Made by a program: the position numbers and the translations under genes. Source: Deltaproteobacteria bacterium (GTDB lineage: Bacteria; Desulfobacterota; Syntrophia; Syntrophales; UBA2210). From it: DNA of 49,805 bases. Below the pieces are notes generated by a model. The model worked only from the letters and a program-made list of their open reading frames with translations. It was not told the DNA's origin and made no database searches. Shown one piece after another: positions 34,176-42,158 of this stretch (positions are counted from its first letter, which is position 1; every line of letters begins with the position of its first letter). The stretch lies in the NCBI GenBank assembly GCA_016933215.1, contig JAFGBH010000015.1, positions 1 to 49,805 on the forward strand, given 5' to 3'.

Positions 34176-35159
34176 TCAGAAAAGCCTGATCCTTTTTATG
34201 CCCGGTTTTTCTTTGAGTGCCTCAAAGACAACGTAGGCGCATGAAATATCCTGGATTGCGAGGCCGGTGGAGTCGAAAACAGTAATCTCGTCATTCGTAG
34301 TTCTGCCCTTTTTCATGCCTGCTACAATTTCGCCAATTTCAGCGTAAATATTGTCACGAGTGATAAGACCATTCCTGACGGGTATATTAATCTCGCCGCT
34401 GTGGGAGGCCTGAGTCCAGTCATCGATGACCAGTATTGCCTTTGTAAGGATTTCGGGGCTGATCTCCTCCTTCCCTTCGGCGTCGGCACCGATGGCATTG
34501 ATATGTGTGCCCGGCGAGACCTTGTGTACCAGGGGTTTTCGAGAAGGTGTGGTACAAGTAAGAATATCCACATCAGTGGTCACGTCGTCAATTTTTTGGG
34601 AGATCATAGTTCTTAATCCATATCGTCTTCTCGCCCAGCTGCAGAATCTTGAGGCAAGCCTGTCGTCGGGAGATAGCTTCCACACCTTGATAGATTCCAG
34701 GTTCCTTACTTCCATGATGCATGCAAGCTGCGTTTTTGCCTGTGTTCCGCATCCCACAAAACCGGCGCGTTTCGAATCTCTTTTGGAGAGAAATTTTGCG
34801 GCCACTGCTCCTGATGCCCCCGTTCGCATTCCCGTCAGGAAGGTGCCGTCGAGGATGGCGATAGGGAATCCCGTTTTCGGATCGGTCAGGGCGATAACAG
34901 CCATGACAGTGGGGAGGTTCAACGCAGGATTTTCGGGGTGAACGTTCACACTCTTGATGCCGGCGATATTGAATCCCTGGCCCCAGATAGAAGCGGGCAT
35001 GGACCGCAAATCTCCCTGCTGAAACGTGAGATAACATTTTGGCGGCATCTCCGTTTCACCGAGTGCATAGGCCCTGAATGCCCTTTCAACGGTCTCATTG
35101 GCAATGCCGGGAGTGAGTACCTTTTCAACGTCTCTTCTCGTGATAATCAGAGTTTTCAT
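34176..35159 (-). CDS. Ornithine cyclodeaminase/mu-crystallin family protein
   Basis: A 327-residue NAD(P)-dependent enzyme. The family pattern is clear: ETEMPPKCYLTFQQGDLRSMPA, quoted in part as MPPKCYLTF, then GIKSVNVHPENP, DGTFLTGMRTGASGAVAAKFL and a Rossmann GCGTQAKTQL, with DDWTQASHSGEIN later. Members include ornithine cyclodeaminase, alanine dehydrogenase, ketimine reductase and opine-type enzymes; specificity cannot be read here. It is followed on the same strand by the DUF401 permease and DapA-like lyase, suggesting amino- or imino-acid metabolism. Confidence 0.85.
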   Translation of the reverse strand: MKTLIITRRDVEKVLTPGIANETVERAFRAYALGETEMPPKCYLTFQQGDLRSMPASIWGQGFNIAGIKSVNVHPENPALNLPTVMAVIALTDPKTGFPIAILDGTFLTGMRTGASGAVAAKFLSKRDSKRAGFVGCGTQAKTQLACIMEVRNLESIKVWKLSPDDRLASRFCSWARRRYGLRTMISQKIDDVTTDVDILTCTTPSRKPLVHKVSPGTHINAIGADAEGKEEISPEILTKAILVIDDWTQASHSGEINIPVRNGLITRDNIYAEIGEIVAGMKKGRTTNDEITVFDSTGLAIQDISCAYVVFEALKEKPGIKRIRLF

Positions 35160-35282
35160 CCTTTTTTCTCCCCATTAAACGTTGGTCTCTCTTTACAGAA
35201 TTAGCGGCCATGAGTCAATAACTATTTGAAAGATATAGAAAATCGGCATGCCAATCATAGGTTTTTCGTCAACAATCCTACA

Positions 35283-35786
35283 TTACACTTCCTTGAGTAG
35301 GATCTCTGAAAGATCTTTCCGGTGTGATTCCTGATCGCGATGGGCCGGGTGGCCTATGGCGATCAGGGCCATAAGTTCCATATCTTCGGGCATTTCGATA
35401 AGCGCACGTACCTTGTCGGAATTTTTCAGAATCTCTCCCAGCCATACCGAGCCGAGTCCGAGCCCATGGGTGACAAGCAGCATATTCTGGATGCATGCCC
35501 CTACCGCCAGATGATCTTTCACGTCGTCGTATGACGAATTGTAATCGATGAAAACGGCGATGCAGGCTGCGGCACTTTCTATTATGTGCTGGTACCGTGT
35601 CAATGTTGCAAGTTGTTTGAGTACGTTCTTGTTCTGTATGAGTGCGAAACGCCACGGCTGGTTATTCAGGCCTGAGGGTGCCCATGTCCCTGCCTTCATG
35701 ATTTCTGTCAGGTCTTCCCTTCTCACCGCCTCGCTGGTAAAATCCCTCACGCTTCTCCGTGTGAATATTCCTTCGATGAGTTCCAT
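35283..35786 (-). CDS. Nitroreductase-family flavoprotein
   Basis: A 167-residue FMN-dependent oxidoreductase of the short nitroreductase type. FTRRSVRDFTSEAV at the N-terminus is the FMN-phosphate motif, WAPSGLNNQPWRFALI the central signature and GLGSVWLGEIL the C-terminal helix. It acts in the cytoplasm as a homodimer with NAD(P)H; native substrates of this group include quinones, nitro compounds and flavins. AAGGAGGG precedes ATG 35786. It is divergent from the ketopantoate-reductase-like gene and upstream of the OCD gene by 123 bases. Confidence 0.88.
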   Translation of the reverse strand: MELIEGIFTRRSVRDFTSEAVRREDLTEIMKAGTWAPSGLNNQPWRFALIQNKNVLKQLATLTRYQHIIESAAACIAVFIDYNSSYDDVKDHLAVGACIQNMLLVTHGLGLGSVWLGEILKNSDKVRALIEMPEDMELMALIAIGHPAHRDQESHRKDLSEILLKEV

Positions 35787-35872
35787 GGCTAATCATACCC
35801 TCCTTTAATGTTTGCCAATAATGGCCCAAAATGAGGAAGATTACAAGGCACCTTTTATAGGCACGAAAATTC

Positions 35873-35900
35873 TTGACTGAACGCTTGATGTGTGTATTTT
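35873..35900 (+). promoter_or_regulatory. Candidate sigma-70 promoter of the ketopantoate-reductase-like gene
   Basis: TTGACT at 35873-35878, 16 bases, TATTTT at 35895-35900; 36 bases before the ATG. Confidence 0.5.
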
Positions 35901-35936
35901 TCAGGCTATAGTAATGATTACGAAGGGAGAAAGATA

Positions 35937-36959
35937 ATGAGACTGGCTGTTCTGGGTGCGGGTTCCATGGGAACCGTAGCGGGAGCCCTGATGACGAAGG
36001 GCGGATATGATGTGACATTGATTGATGCAAACAAGGCTCATGTGGAAGCGATGAACGAAAGCGGCGCGACCATTACGGGGAAAATGGACCTGAACGTCCC
36101 CGTTAAAGCCCTAACACCGGATCAAATGGAGGGGATGTACGACATTGTCTTTTATCTGGTCAAGCAGACCAGCAATGACCAGGCCCTGACTGCTCTTCTT
36201 CCCCATCTTCACAAAGAGAGCATTGTCTGTACACTTCAAAACGGTATTCCGGAGGAAGCAGTGGCTCGTTACGTGGGAAGAGAAAGGGTCATGGGTTGTG
36301 CCGTGGGCTGGGGTGCAACCTGGCTTGGGCCCGGCGTTTCAGAGTTGACCTCGGATACTGCCAAGATGACCTTCGATCTGGGGGAACTGGACGGCTCGGT
36401 GAAAGAGAGAACCAAAAAGGTGGCCGGGATTATGGAGTCCGTATGCCCCGTTGAAATCACCGAAAACCTCACAGGAACCAGGTGGACGAAGCTCATTGTG
36501 AATGCCACCATGAGCGGCATGTCCGTATCCCTCGGGTGTACCTATGGTAATATCCTCGACAACGAGAAGGCCCTCACCTGCGTTGTCCATATTGGAAACG
36601 AGGCCCTCAATGTGGCAGGAAACCTGGGGATAACCACGGAACCCCTGCAGGGTGTCGATGTAGGCATACTTGCCTTCAAAACGAAAGAGGAGTTGAAGAG
36701 CAAGCTTCCCCTGTTTGACCTTGTGTTCAGACCCCATGCACTCCTGAAGGCGAGCATGCTTCAGGACATAGAAAAGGGGCAGAAAACGGAGATCAATGCG
36801 ATAAACGGCGTGATCTGTGAAAAGGGAGCGGACTTGGGGATTCCGACACCCATCAATGATAAAGTGGTGGAGTTGGTGCAGGGAATGGAAACGGGGAAAT
36901 ACTCTGCAGTATTTGATAATCTCACAATGTTTGAACTTCCCAATGTCCCTGAAGCGTAA
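35937..36959 (+). CDS. Ketopantoate reductase (PanE/ApbA)-family oxidoreductase
   Basis: A 340-residue NADP-dependent 2-hydroxyacid dehydrogenase fold. The N-terminal Rossmann motif is LAVLGAGSMGTVAGALM, followed by LVKQTSNDQAL (family lysine/threonine region) and LQNGIPEEAV. The C-terminal PanE domain includes the active-site-like TRWTKLIVNATMSG and GQKTEINAINGVICEKG. Pantothenate synthesis is possible, but many paralogs reduce other 2-oxoacids and no panB/panC is nearby. The start is ATG 35937 after GGGAGAAAG; the frame is also open from 35892. Confidence 0.83.
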   Translation: MRLAVLGAGSMGTVAGALMTKGGYDVTLIDANKAHVEAMNESGATITGKMDLNVPVKALTPDQMEGMYDIVFYLVKQTSNDQALTALLPHLHKESIVCTLQNGIPEEAVARYVGRERVMGCAVGWGATWLGPGVSELTSDTAKMTFDLGELDGSVKERTKKVAGIMESVCPVEITENLTGTRWTKLIVNATMSGMSVSLGCTYGNILDNEKALTCVVHIGNEALNVAGNLGITTEPLQGVDVGILAFKTKEELKSKLPLFDLVFRPHALLKASMLQDIEKGQKTEINAINGVICEKGADLGIPTPINDKVVELVQGMETGKYSAVFDNLTMFELPNVPEA

Positions 36960-37023
36960 TCTCAGAGGGAAGCGTATATAAAGAATGTTTCAAGGGTGAA
37001 TATTTTATAACCCCAAAAAATTC

Positions 37024-37053
37024 TTGACATAATTGTGGATAGGTGTATCTAAT
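37024..37053 (+). promoter_or_regulatory. Sigma-70 promoter of the pnt operon leader
   Basis: A perfect TTGACA at 37024-37029. TATCTA (37046-37051, 16-base spacer) or TCTAAT (37048-37053, 18-base spacer) serves as -10. Transcription would start near 37060, giving a leader of about 130 bases before pntAA. Confidence 0.65.
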
Positions 37054-37113
37054 TCCGGAAAGTTGAAATAGGCTGCACAACCTGAGACAATCAGTTTCCA
37101 AGGGGGGAACGCT

Positions 37114-37194
37114 GTGGATATGATTGTTATGACCCCGTTTCTCCAAAAGAGCGCGGGGTTTTTTTATCTTCAGTTATCGGGAGGCGAGTCGTGA
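37114..37194 (+). CDS. Putative 26-codon leader peptide ahead of pntAA
   Basis: A GTG at 37114 sits six bases after GGGGGG (37102-37107), an ideal ribosome site. The frame reads MDMIVMTPFLQKSAGFFYL and four to six further codons, ending at TGA 37192-37194, which overlaps the GTG start of pntAA as GTGA. The intrinsic terminator at 37133-37165 lies wholly inside the frame. Ribosomes on the leader would disrupt the hairpin and be delivered to pntAA, so a translation-dependent antitermination device is inferred. Not tested by conservation. Confidence 0.45.
   Translation: MDMIVMTPFLQKSAGFFYLQLSGGES
37133..37165 (+). terminator. Intrinsic terminator/attenuator in the pnt leader
   Basis: CCCCG (37133-37137) pairs with CGGGG (37154-37158), with an inner CTC/GAG pairing around CAAAA, and is followed by seven T. 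It ends 25 bases before the pntAA start and about 105 bases after the predicted transcription start, so it would yield a short RNA unless bypassed. Confidence 0.75.
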
Positions 37195-38333
37195 AGATTG
37201 CCGTTCCTAAAGAATACGACGTGAAGGAAACCCGCGTCCCTCTCATTCCTGCCGATGCAAAAATTCTCGTAGAAAAAGGGGTGAAAATCGCAATCGAATC
37301 CGGCATGGGTGAGCCCATCGGGCATCATGACGCCGATTATGAAACAGTGGGAGCTGATGTTGTTCCCGAGCGCATGACACTTTTATCCTCGGCGGATATA
37401 GTCCTTCGCATACGTAAATCGCCCCGTGAGGAAATTGAGTGGCTTAAGGAAGAGGCCCTTCACATCAGCTATTTTGATCCCTTTAACGAAAAGGAGCTTC
37501 TGAAAGCCTTTCTCTCACGGGGTGTCAGCGCCGTGAGTATGGAAATGATACCCCGAACGACGCGGGCGCAGAAGATGGATGTTCTGAGTTCCCAGGCAAG
37601 CCTGGCGGGATACGTGGCCGTTATTCTTGCTGCGGAACGTCTCGAAAAGATAGTGCCCATGATGATGACACCGTCGGGGACGATTGCACCTGCCCGGGTA
37701 TTTGTGATCGGTGCGGGAGTGGCAGGTCTTCAGGCAATTGCCACGGCGCGCCGCCTCGGCGCGCGGGTCGAGGCATTTGATACGAGGACCGTTGTTGCAG
37801 AAGAGGTGAAATCTCTGGGTGCCAAGTTTGTTACAATCGACCTCGGCGAAACGGGTCAGACAACTGAAGGCTACGCGAAGGCCCTTACGAACGAGCAGTT
37901 GGAAAAACAGCGCGAGGCCATGACCGAGCACTGTGCCAGCGCCGATATTGTGATTACCACGGCCCAGGTGTTCGGAAGAAAAGCACCCCTTATCATTACA
38001 AATGAGATGATTGCCGCCATGAAAGAGGGGTCTGTGGTGGTTGATCTCGCCGCAGAAGGGGGCGGAAATGTAGAGGGTGTTTCGCCGGGTGAGGAGGTCA
38101 TTGTTCATGGTGTCCGTATCATCGGATATGAAAATGTGGCAGGCCGTGTCGCCGTTCACGCAAGCCAGATGTACTCGAAAAATCTCGTCAATTTTATTCT
38201 GGAGTACTGGGACGAAGAAGAAAAAACCCTTACACTGCGCCTTGACGATGAAATTATAAAGGGGTGCCTCGTGACCTATAAACACGAAATATTCAGCGAG
38301 ACAGTGAAGAACATTATAGAGGAGGGAGCATGA
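37191..38333 (+). CDS. pntAA: NAD(P) transhydrogenase, alpha subunit part 1 (NAD-binding domain I)
   Basis: Cytosolic hydride-donor subunit of the proton-translocating transhydrogenase, which uses the proton gradient to make NADPH from NADH. The 380 residues begin IAVPKEYDVKETRVPLIP, as in PntA and alanine dehydrogenase; YFDPFNEKELLKAF, SSQASLAGYVAV and the Rossmann VIGAGVAGLQAIATARRLGA follow, then DLAAEGGGNVE. The GTG start follows GGGAGG. The split into PntAA and PntAB is the three-subunit bacterial form (as in Rhodospirillum). The stop overlaps the pntAB ATG. Confidence 0.92.
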   Translation: MKIAVPKEYDVKETRVPLIPADAKILVEKGVKIAIESGMGEPIGHHDADYETVGADVVPERMTLLSSADIVLRIRKSPREEIEWLKEEALHISYFDPFNEKELLKAFLSRGVSAVSMEMIPRTTRAQKMDVLSSQASLAGYVAVILAAERLEKIVPMMMTPSGTIAPARVFVIGAGVAGLQAIATARRLGARVEAFDTRTVVAEEVKSLGAKFVTIDLGETGQTTEGYAKALTNEQLEKQREAMTEHCASADIVITTAQVFGRKAPLIITNEMIAAMKEGSVVVDLAAEGGGNVEGVSPGEEVIVHGVRIIGYENVAGRVAVHASQMYSKNLVNFILEYWDEEEKTLTLRLDDEIIKGCLVTYKHEIFSETVKNIIEEGA

Positions 38334-38653
38334 ATCCTGATGAATGCAGGGCGGCGTGCCTCATCTGCATGGGGCTGGTACTGGTCCTCTCAATCTTTGT
38401 GGGATTTGAGGTTATTTCCAAGGTGCCGGCACGGCTCCATACCCCTCTTATGTCTGGGAGCAATGCAATTTCAGGTATCACGCTCGTGGGCGCAATTATA
38501 GCGGCGGGGACGGCAGAAGGGATTTTGAGCATCATTCTGGGGACACTGGCGGTAACATTTGCTACGGTCAACGTCGTGGGAGGTTACATGGTAACCGATA
38601 GAATGCTGAAGATGTTTAAACCGAAAAAAGATGAGGGAAAGGTGTGCGAGTAA
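38330..38653 (+). CDS. pntAB: NAD(P) transhydrogenase, alpha subunit part 2 (membrane)
   Basis: A 107-residue membrane subunit with three hydrophobic segments. The conserved FVGFEVISKVPARLHTPLMSGSNAISGI, quoted here as LHTPLMSGSNAISGI, and GTLAVTFATVNVVGGYMVTDRML identify PntAB; it forms part of the proton channel with PntB. The start ATG overlaps the pntAA stop and its end overlaps pntB by ten bases. Confidence 0.92.
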   Translation: MNPDECRAACLICMGLVLVLSIFVGFEVISKVPARLHTPLMSGSNAISGITLVGAIIAAGTAEGILSIILGTLAVTFATVNVVGGYMVTDRMLKMFKPKKDEGKVCE

Positions 38654-40020
38654 CACTTCTCATAAATCTGGTCTATATCGCCTCGGCGATCATGTTTATC
38701 TACGGCCTGAAGCTGCTTACCTCCCCGGTAACGGCACGCAGAGGCAACTTTATCTCCGCCGTTGGAATGTTTCTCGCCGTCGTCGTTACCCTTGCAAGCG
38801 AAGACATCATCGACTACAAGTTGATTGCCTTAGGAGTTATCGTGGGTGGTCTCATCGGCGGTTTCTTTGCCCGCCTCGTTCAGATGACGCAGATGCCCGA
38901 GATGGTTGCGCTTTTTAACGGTTTCGGGGGCATTGCAAGTCTCCTGGTCGGCTGGGCAACCTATCATGCCCTGGGACTGTACAATCTCTTTATCATGACG
39001 ACCCTTTTTCTTGCCGTTCTTATCGGCGGCGTTACCTTTTCGGGGAGTATCATTGCCTGGGGCAAACTTTCCGAGATGATTACGGGAAAGCCGGTCCTCT
39101 TTCGGGGCCAGACTATTCTTAACGGATTGATTTTTGTCTGTGCCCTCATGGGGGGTTCTTTCTTTATTGCGAACCCTGCGGAAGGGTATCCCGTTTTAAT
39201 CGGAATTATAATCCTTTCACTTCTGCTCGGTGTATTGGTGGTAATACCCATCGGCGGTGCCGATATGCCGGTGGTCATCTCACTTTTAAATAGTTACTCG
39301 GGAATCGCGGCATGTTCCGCCGGTCTCGCCATTTCGAATAACATACTCATTGTTTCCGGGGCCCTCGTCGGCGCGAGCGGCATTATTCTCACCAACGTAA
39401 TGTGCAAGGCAATGAATCGATCCCTCTACAATGTGCTTTTCGGCGGCTTCGGAGCCGTTACGAAGGAAGCAGGGGCCAGTTTCGAAGGGGAGGTGAAAGC
39501 CATATCGCCGGAGGATACGTACTACATTCTTGAGGCCGCCTGTTCCGCTGTTATTGTCCCCGGCTACGGAATAGCCGTTGCCCAGGCGCAGCATGCAGTT
39601 CGTGAACTTGCTGATTTACTTGAAGAGAACGGAGCTGAAGTCCGCTATGCGATTCATCCCGTGGCAGGCCGAATGCCGGGACACATGAATGTACTCCTCG
39701 CTGAAGCGGACGTTCCCTATGAAAAGCTGATCGAGATGGAGGAAATCAACCGTTCCATTGCCAATATCGACGTCTGTGTTGTTGTCGGTGCCAATGATAT
39801 CGTGAACCCCGCGGCGAGGGAGGATGCAAGCAGTTCCATTTACGGCATGCCCATTATCGAGGTTGACAGGGCAAAAACGGTCATTGTCCTGAAGCGCTCC
39901 ATGGCTCCCGGGTTTGCCGGCATCGATAACAGCCTTTTCTACAAGGAAAACACACGCATGCTTTTCGGCGACGCGAAATCGAGTATCGAGGCGGTTGTCT
40001 CACAGTTTAAGTCGGTATAG
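38644..40020 (+). CDS. pntB: NAD(P) transhydrogenase, beta subunit
   Basis: A 458-residue inner-membrane protein with about nine helices followed by the NADP-binding domain III. Typical motifs are VALFNGFGGIASLLVGW, SGSIIAWGKLSEMI and PVVISLLNSYSGIAACSAG in the membrane part; VPGYGIAVAQAQHAVRELADLL and HPVAGRMPGHMNVLLAEA form the NADP site, with GANDIVNPAARED near the end. It starts with GTG 38644 inside pntAB. With PntAA and PntAB it supplies NADPH, relevant to the NADP-type IDH and flavoprotein reductases in this window. Confidence 0.93.
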   Translation: MRVTLLINLVYIASAIMFIYGLKLLTSPVTARRGNFISAVGMFLAVVVTLASEDIIDYKLIALGVIVGGLIGGFFARLVQMTQMPEMVALFNGFGGIASLLVGWATYHALGLYNLFIMTTLFLAVLIGGVTFSGSIIAWGKLSEMITGKPVLFRGQTILNGLIFVCALMGGSFFIANPAEGYPVLIGIIILSLLLGVLVVIPIGGADMPVVISLLNSYSGIAACSAGLAISNNILIVSGALVGASGIILTNVMCKAMNRSLYNVLFGGFGAVTKEAGASFEGEVKAISPEDTYYILEAACSAVIVPGYGIAVAQAQHAVRELADLLEENGAEVRYAIHPVAGRMPGHMNVLLAEADVPYEKLIEMEEINRSIANIDVCVVVGANDIVNPAAREDASSSIYGMPIIEVDRAKTVIVLKRSMAPGFAGIDNSLFYKENTRMLFGDAKSSIEAVVSQFKSV

Positions 40021-40149
40021 AAGGAATGGTCGGATTAAAGAGACGCTGAGCTTTGACCGGCTGCGAGTTCTCTACCCTTCTCATTCTTATGATCTGCAGC
40101 GGAAATTGTCACCCCTCCTTCCGCTTCCCTTTCAACGATGTAGCGGTAA

Positions 40150-40803
40150 TTATTGAAAATTATTGAGAAACGTCTCTGCTTCCGCAATGGATGCCTGCAT
40201 GTCCGCAATAAGTGATTCGACCTCGATCTCAATCTTGCCCGCTTCCCGTTTGAGCGTGCCGATGGCCTTTGCGTTGAGGTTGTGCTTCAGAAAAAGCACA
40301 TTGTCACGAAACTGGTCGAGCACCGGGTCCATCCGTGATTCCGCCTTTTTCATCGCCTTATGCAGCTTGGCATACTGTTGTTTCGATACCTGAAGGGTCC
40401 CGCTGCTCTGAGCCCGCAGCTTTGAACTGGTTATCTGCTTGATTTCGCCCTGCCATTCGGAGAACAGATCTTCGGCGATACGTTCCACCTTTGCCACCCG
40501 GTCATGGACGGCGTTTGCCCGGCTTTCGCTCTCGTCAAAATCGGCCTTGAGCTTTGTGTAGACATCTTCAAGTTCGCCTCCCTCGAAACCGTACATCTCC
40601 TTCATTCGGGTGAGCGCGTCTGTGAACTGCTCCGTGGCTTCTTTCTGCTCCTCACTTGCTTTTTTTACGTTATCCCTGAGGAGATGACGCTTTTCCTTGC
40701 CCAGTTTTTCCCACACCGTATAGTAGGTCGTCTGACAGCCGCCCAGAATCAGCGCCAATGCCATAAATGTAAGCAATGCCGTATATCGCAGTTTTATATT
40801 CAT
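40150..40803 (-). CDS. Lipoprotein of the DUF2959 type, coiled coil
   Basis: A 217-residue outer- or inner-membrane lipoprotein: signal MNIKLRYTALLTFMALALIL followed by GG-Cys23. The mature part begins QTTYYTVWEKLGKEKRHLLRDN, quoted in part as YYTVWEKLGKEKRHLL, and is almost all charged helix, compatible with coiled coil. This is the pattern of DUF2959, of unknown function in the envelope. GGGAGGG precedes the ATG. Confidence 0.78.
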   Translation of the reverse strand: MNIKLRYTALLTFMALALILGGCQTTYYTVWEKLGKEKRHLLRDNVKKASEEQKEATEQFTDALTRMKEMYGFEGGELEDVYTKLKADFDESESRANAVHDRVAKVERIAEDLFSEWQGEIKQITSSKLRAQSSGTLQVSKQQYAKLHKAMKKAESRMDPVLDQFRDNVLFLKHNLNAKAIGTLKREAGKIEIEVESLIADMQASIAEAETFLNNFQ

Positions 40804-40908
40804 CGAAACCCTCCCTGATCCCCACAGGCTGTTTTAAAATAATAAGATCATGGCCTGTCCAAAATTACAATGTCCTGGAAACGTAGAAATATCATAACAG
40901 TAAGGAAT

Positions 40909-40937
40909 TTTCTACCATTCGGACGATACCAAGTCAA
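40909..40937 (-). promoter_or_regulatory. Candidate promoter of the DUF2959 lipoprotein gene
   Basis: On the minus strand TTGACT (40937-40932), 17 bases, TAGAAA (40914-40909). Leader of about 100 bases to ATG 40803. Confidence 0.4.
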
Positions 40938-41010
40938 GGCTTAACATAAGATGGTGATCAATGGAGGCGTACTATGTGAGGGGAAAACAATATTTCAAAC
41001 ACCCTGCATT

Positions 41011-41535
41011 TTATTCCGGGAAATTAAAGATAAAATCGCCTGAACATTGCCCCTCCGTGAGCATCAGGCACCGTTCAATTTTGGGAGAAACTTCATAGGC
41101 GACGCCCAGGCTGTCCATCCAGCATTGGACCCTGAAGATAACCCCGCATTCATAGTCCTCTATTGCCCCCAGTCTTTTTATTCCCTTGTAGGCGAAGCAC
41201 TCGTTTTTTTTAAACTCCCAGTGCATGACATTGTGACGGGGGATGGTAAAGCATGCGTTCATAAAATCGGGGATCATGAGGGACGAGGCTTCCTCAAAAA
41301 AATTCGTCAGTTTTTGAAAGGTGTCAATCTCTTTCGCTTCACTGCCGATCAGCGATCTGATTCTCTGTGTCTCTATGGGGGCCAGCCACTTTATTGCCGA
41401 CTTATTCAGTTTATTGGCCTTTTCGATTCCCTGGTCCATGTAACAACTTAAAAACCAGGTGCCGTCATGGGTCATCCAGCACTTGTTCAAAAATTCGACC
41501 AACTCTTTCTTCGTCAGCTTCTCGTATAATGCCAT
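41011..41535 (-). CDS. Cytosolic protein of DUF6125-like family
   Basis: A 174-residue protein beginning MALYEKLTKKELVEFLNKC, then WMTHDGTWFLSC, a combination seen in a family of small cytosolic proteins of anaerobes with no known function. A cysteine-containing C-terminal half (NACFTIPRHNVMHWEFKKNECFAYKG and YECGVIFRVQCWMDSLG, quoted in part) may bind a metal or ligand. AAGGAGGG precedes ATG 41535; the frame extends seven codons upstream. The name is tentative. Confidence 0.65.
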   Translation of the reverse strand: MALYEKLTKKELVEFLNKCWMTHDGTWFLSCYMDQGIEKANKLNKSAIKWLAPIETQRIRSLIGSEAKEIDTFQKLTNFFEEASSLMIPDFMNACFTIPRHNVMHWEFKKNECFAYKGIKRLGAIEDYECGVIFRVQCWMDSLGVAYEVSPKIERCLMLTEGQCSGDFIFNFPE

Positions 41536-41603
41536 GGAAACCCTCCTTATAACCAAAATTCCTGTATCGGCAGTGAGATGTCAACAGTGCCGTTTAAAAA
41601 AGA

Positions 41604-42032
41604 TTACCAGTTATCATTGACTTTTGTCAGCAACCCTATGAGCGAGTCACGTTCATCTTCCGAAAGCGTCTTGTAGACCTTCGAAATAAGCTTTTGTGAG
41701 ATCTCTATCAGGTCATCCTTCAAGTCTTCGCCCGCGTCGGTAAGTGATATGAGGGTTACCCGGCTGTCGGCGATATCCGGTTCTTTCCGAACATAGCCGA
41801 GAAAGATCAATTTATTGACCAGCGCGGTTACCGTGGACTTGTCTCTGTCGATCAGTCCGGCAAGCCCCTTCATGGAAAGCCCCCCATGTTTAAAGAGGGC
41901 CCATAGGATGTCGCCATGAGATGGCGCCAGGCCGGGCATATTATGGCTTTTCAACTCGCTTACGAGAAACCTGTTCGCCTTTTCCCGAATTTTTGAAATT
42001 AATGTGATGGGGATGTCCTTCTCTGGATGCAT
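41604..42032 (-). CDS. MarR-family transcriptional regulator
   Basis: A 142-residue winged-helix regulator. The recognition helix region reads MKGLAGLIDRDKSTVTALVNKL, quoted as LIDRDKSTVTALVNKL, followed by the wing RKEPDIADSRVTLISLT. The promoter immediately upstream places the transcription start on or next to the ATG at 42032, so the mRNA is probably leaderless. Divergent from msrAB across a 126-base gap, it may control itself and the methionine sulfoxide reductase; the ligand is unknown. Confidence 0.87.
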   Translation of the reverse strand: MHPEKDIPITLISKIREKANRFLVSELKSHNMPGLAPSHGDILWALFKHGGLSMKGLAGLIDRDKSTVTALVNKLIFLGYVRKEPDIADSRVTLISLTDAGEDLKDDLIEISQKLISKVYKTLSEDERDSLIGLLTKVNDNW

Positions 42033-42038
42033 GTTAGC

Positions 42039-42067
42039 AATATAGTTTTACGTCAAACCATTGTCAA
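42039..42067 (-). promoter_or_regulatory. marR promoter with possible operator
   Basis: Consensus TTGACA (42067-42062), a 17-base spacer and TATATT (42044-42039) on the minus strand. The spacer contains the near-palindrome GTTTGACGTAAAAC, a possible MarR site. Only six bases separate the -10 from the ATG. Confidence 0.78.
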
Positions 42068-42158
42068 GCCTTTTTCTATGTTCGTTCACCGTGAGCAACG
42101 TTTTTTTGTTTTCCTTGATAGAGTGATTATCTTAATAGGCATCAGGAGGTAATAAAAA

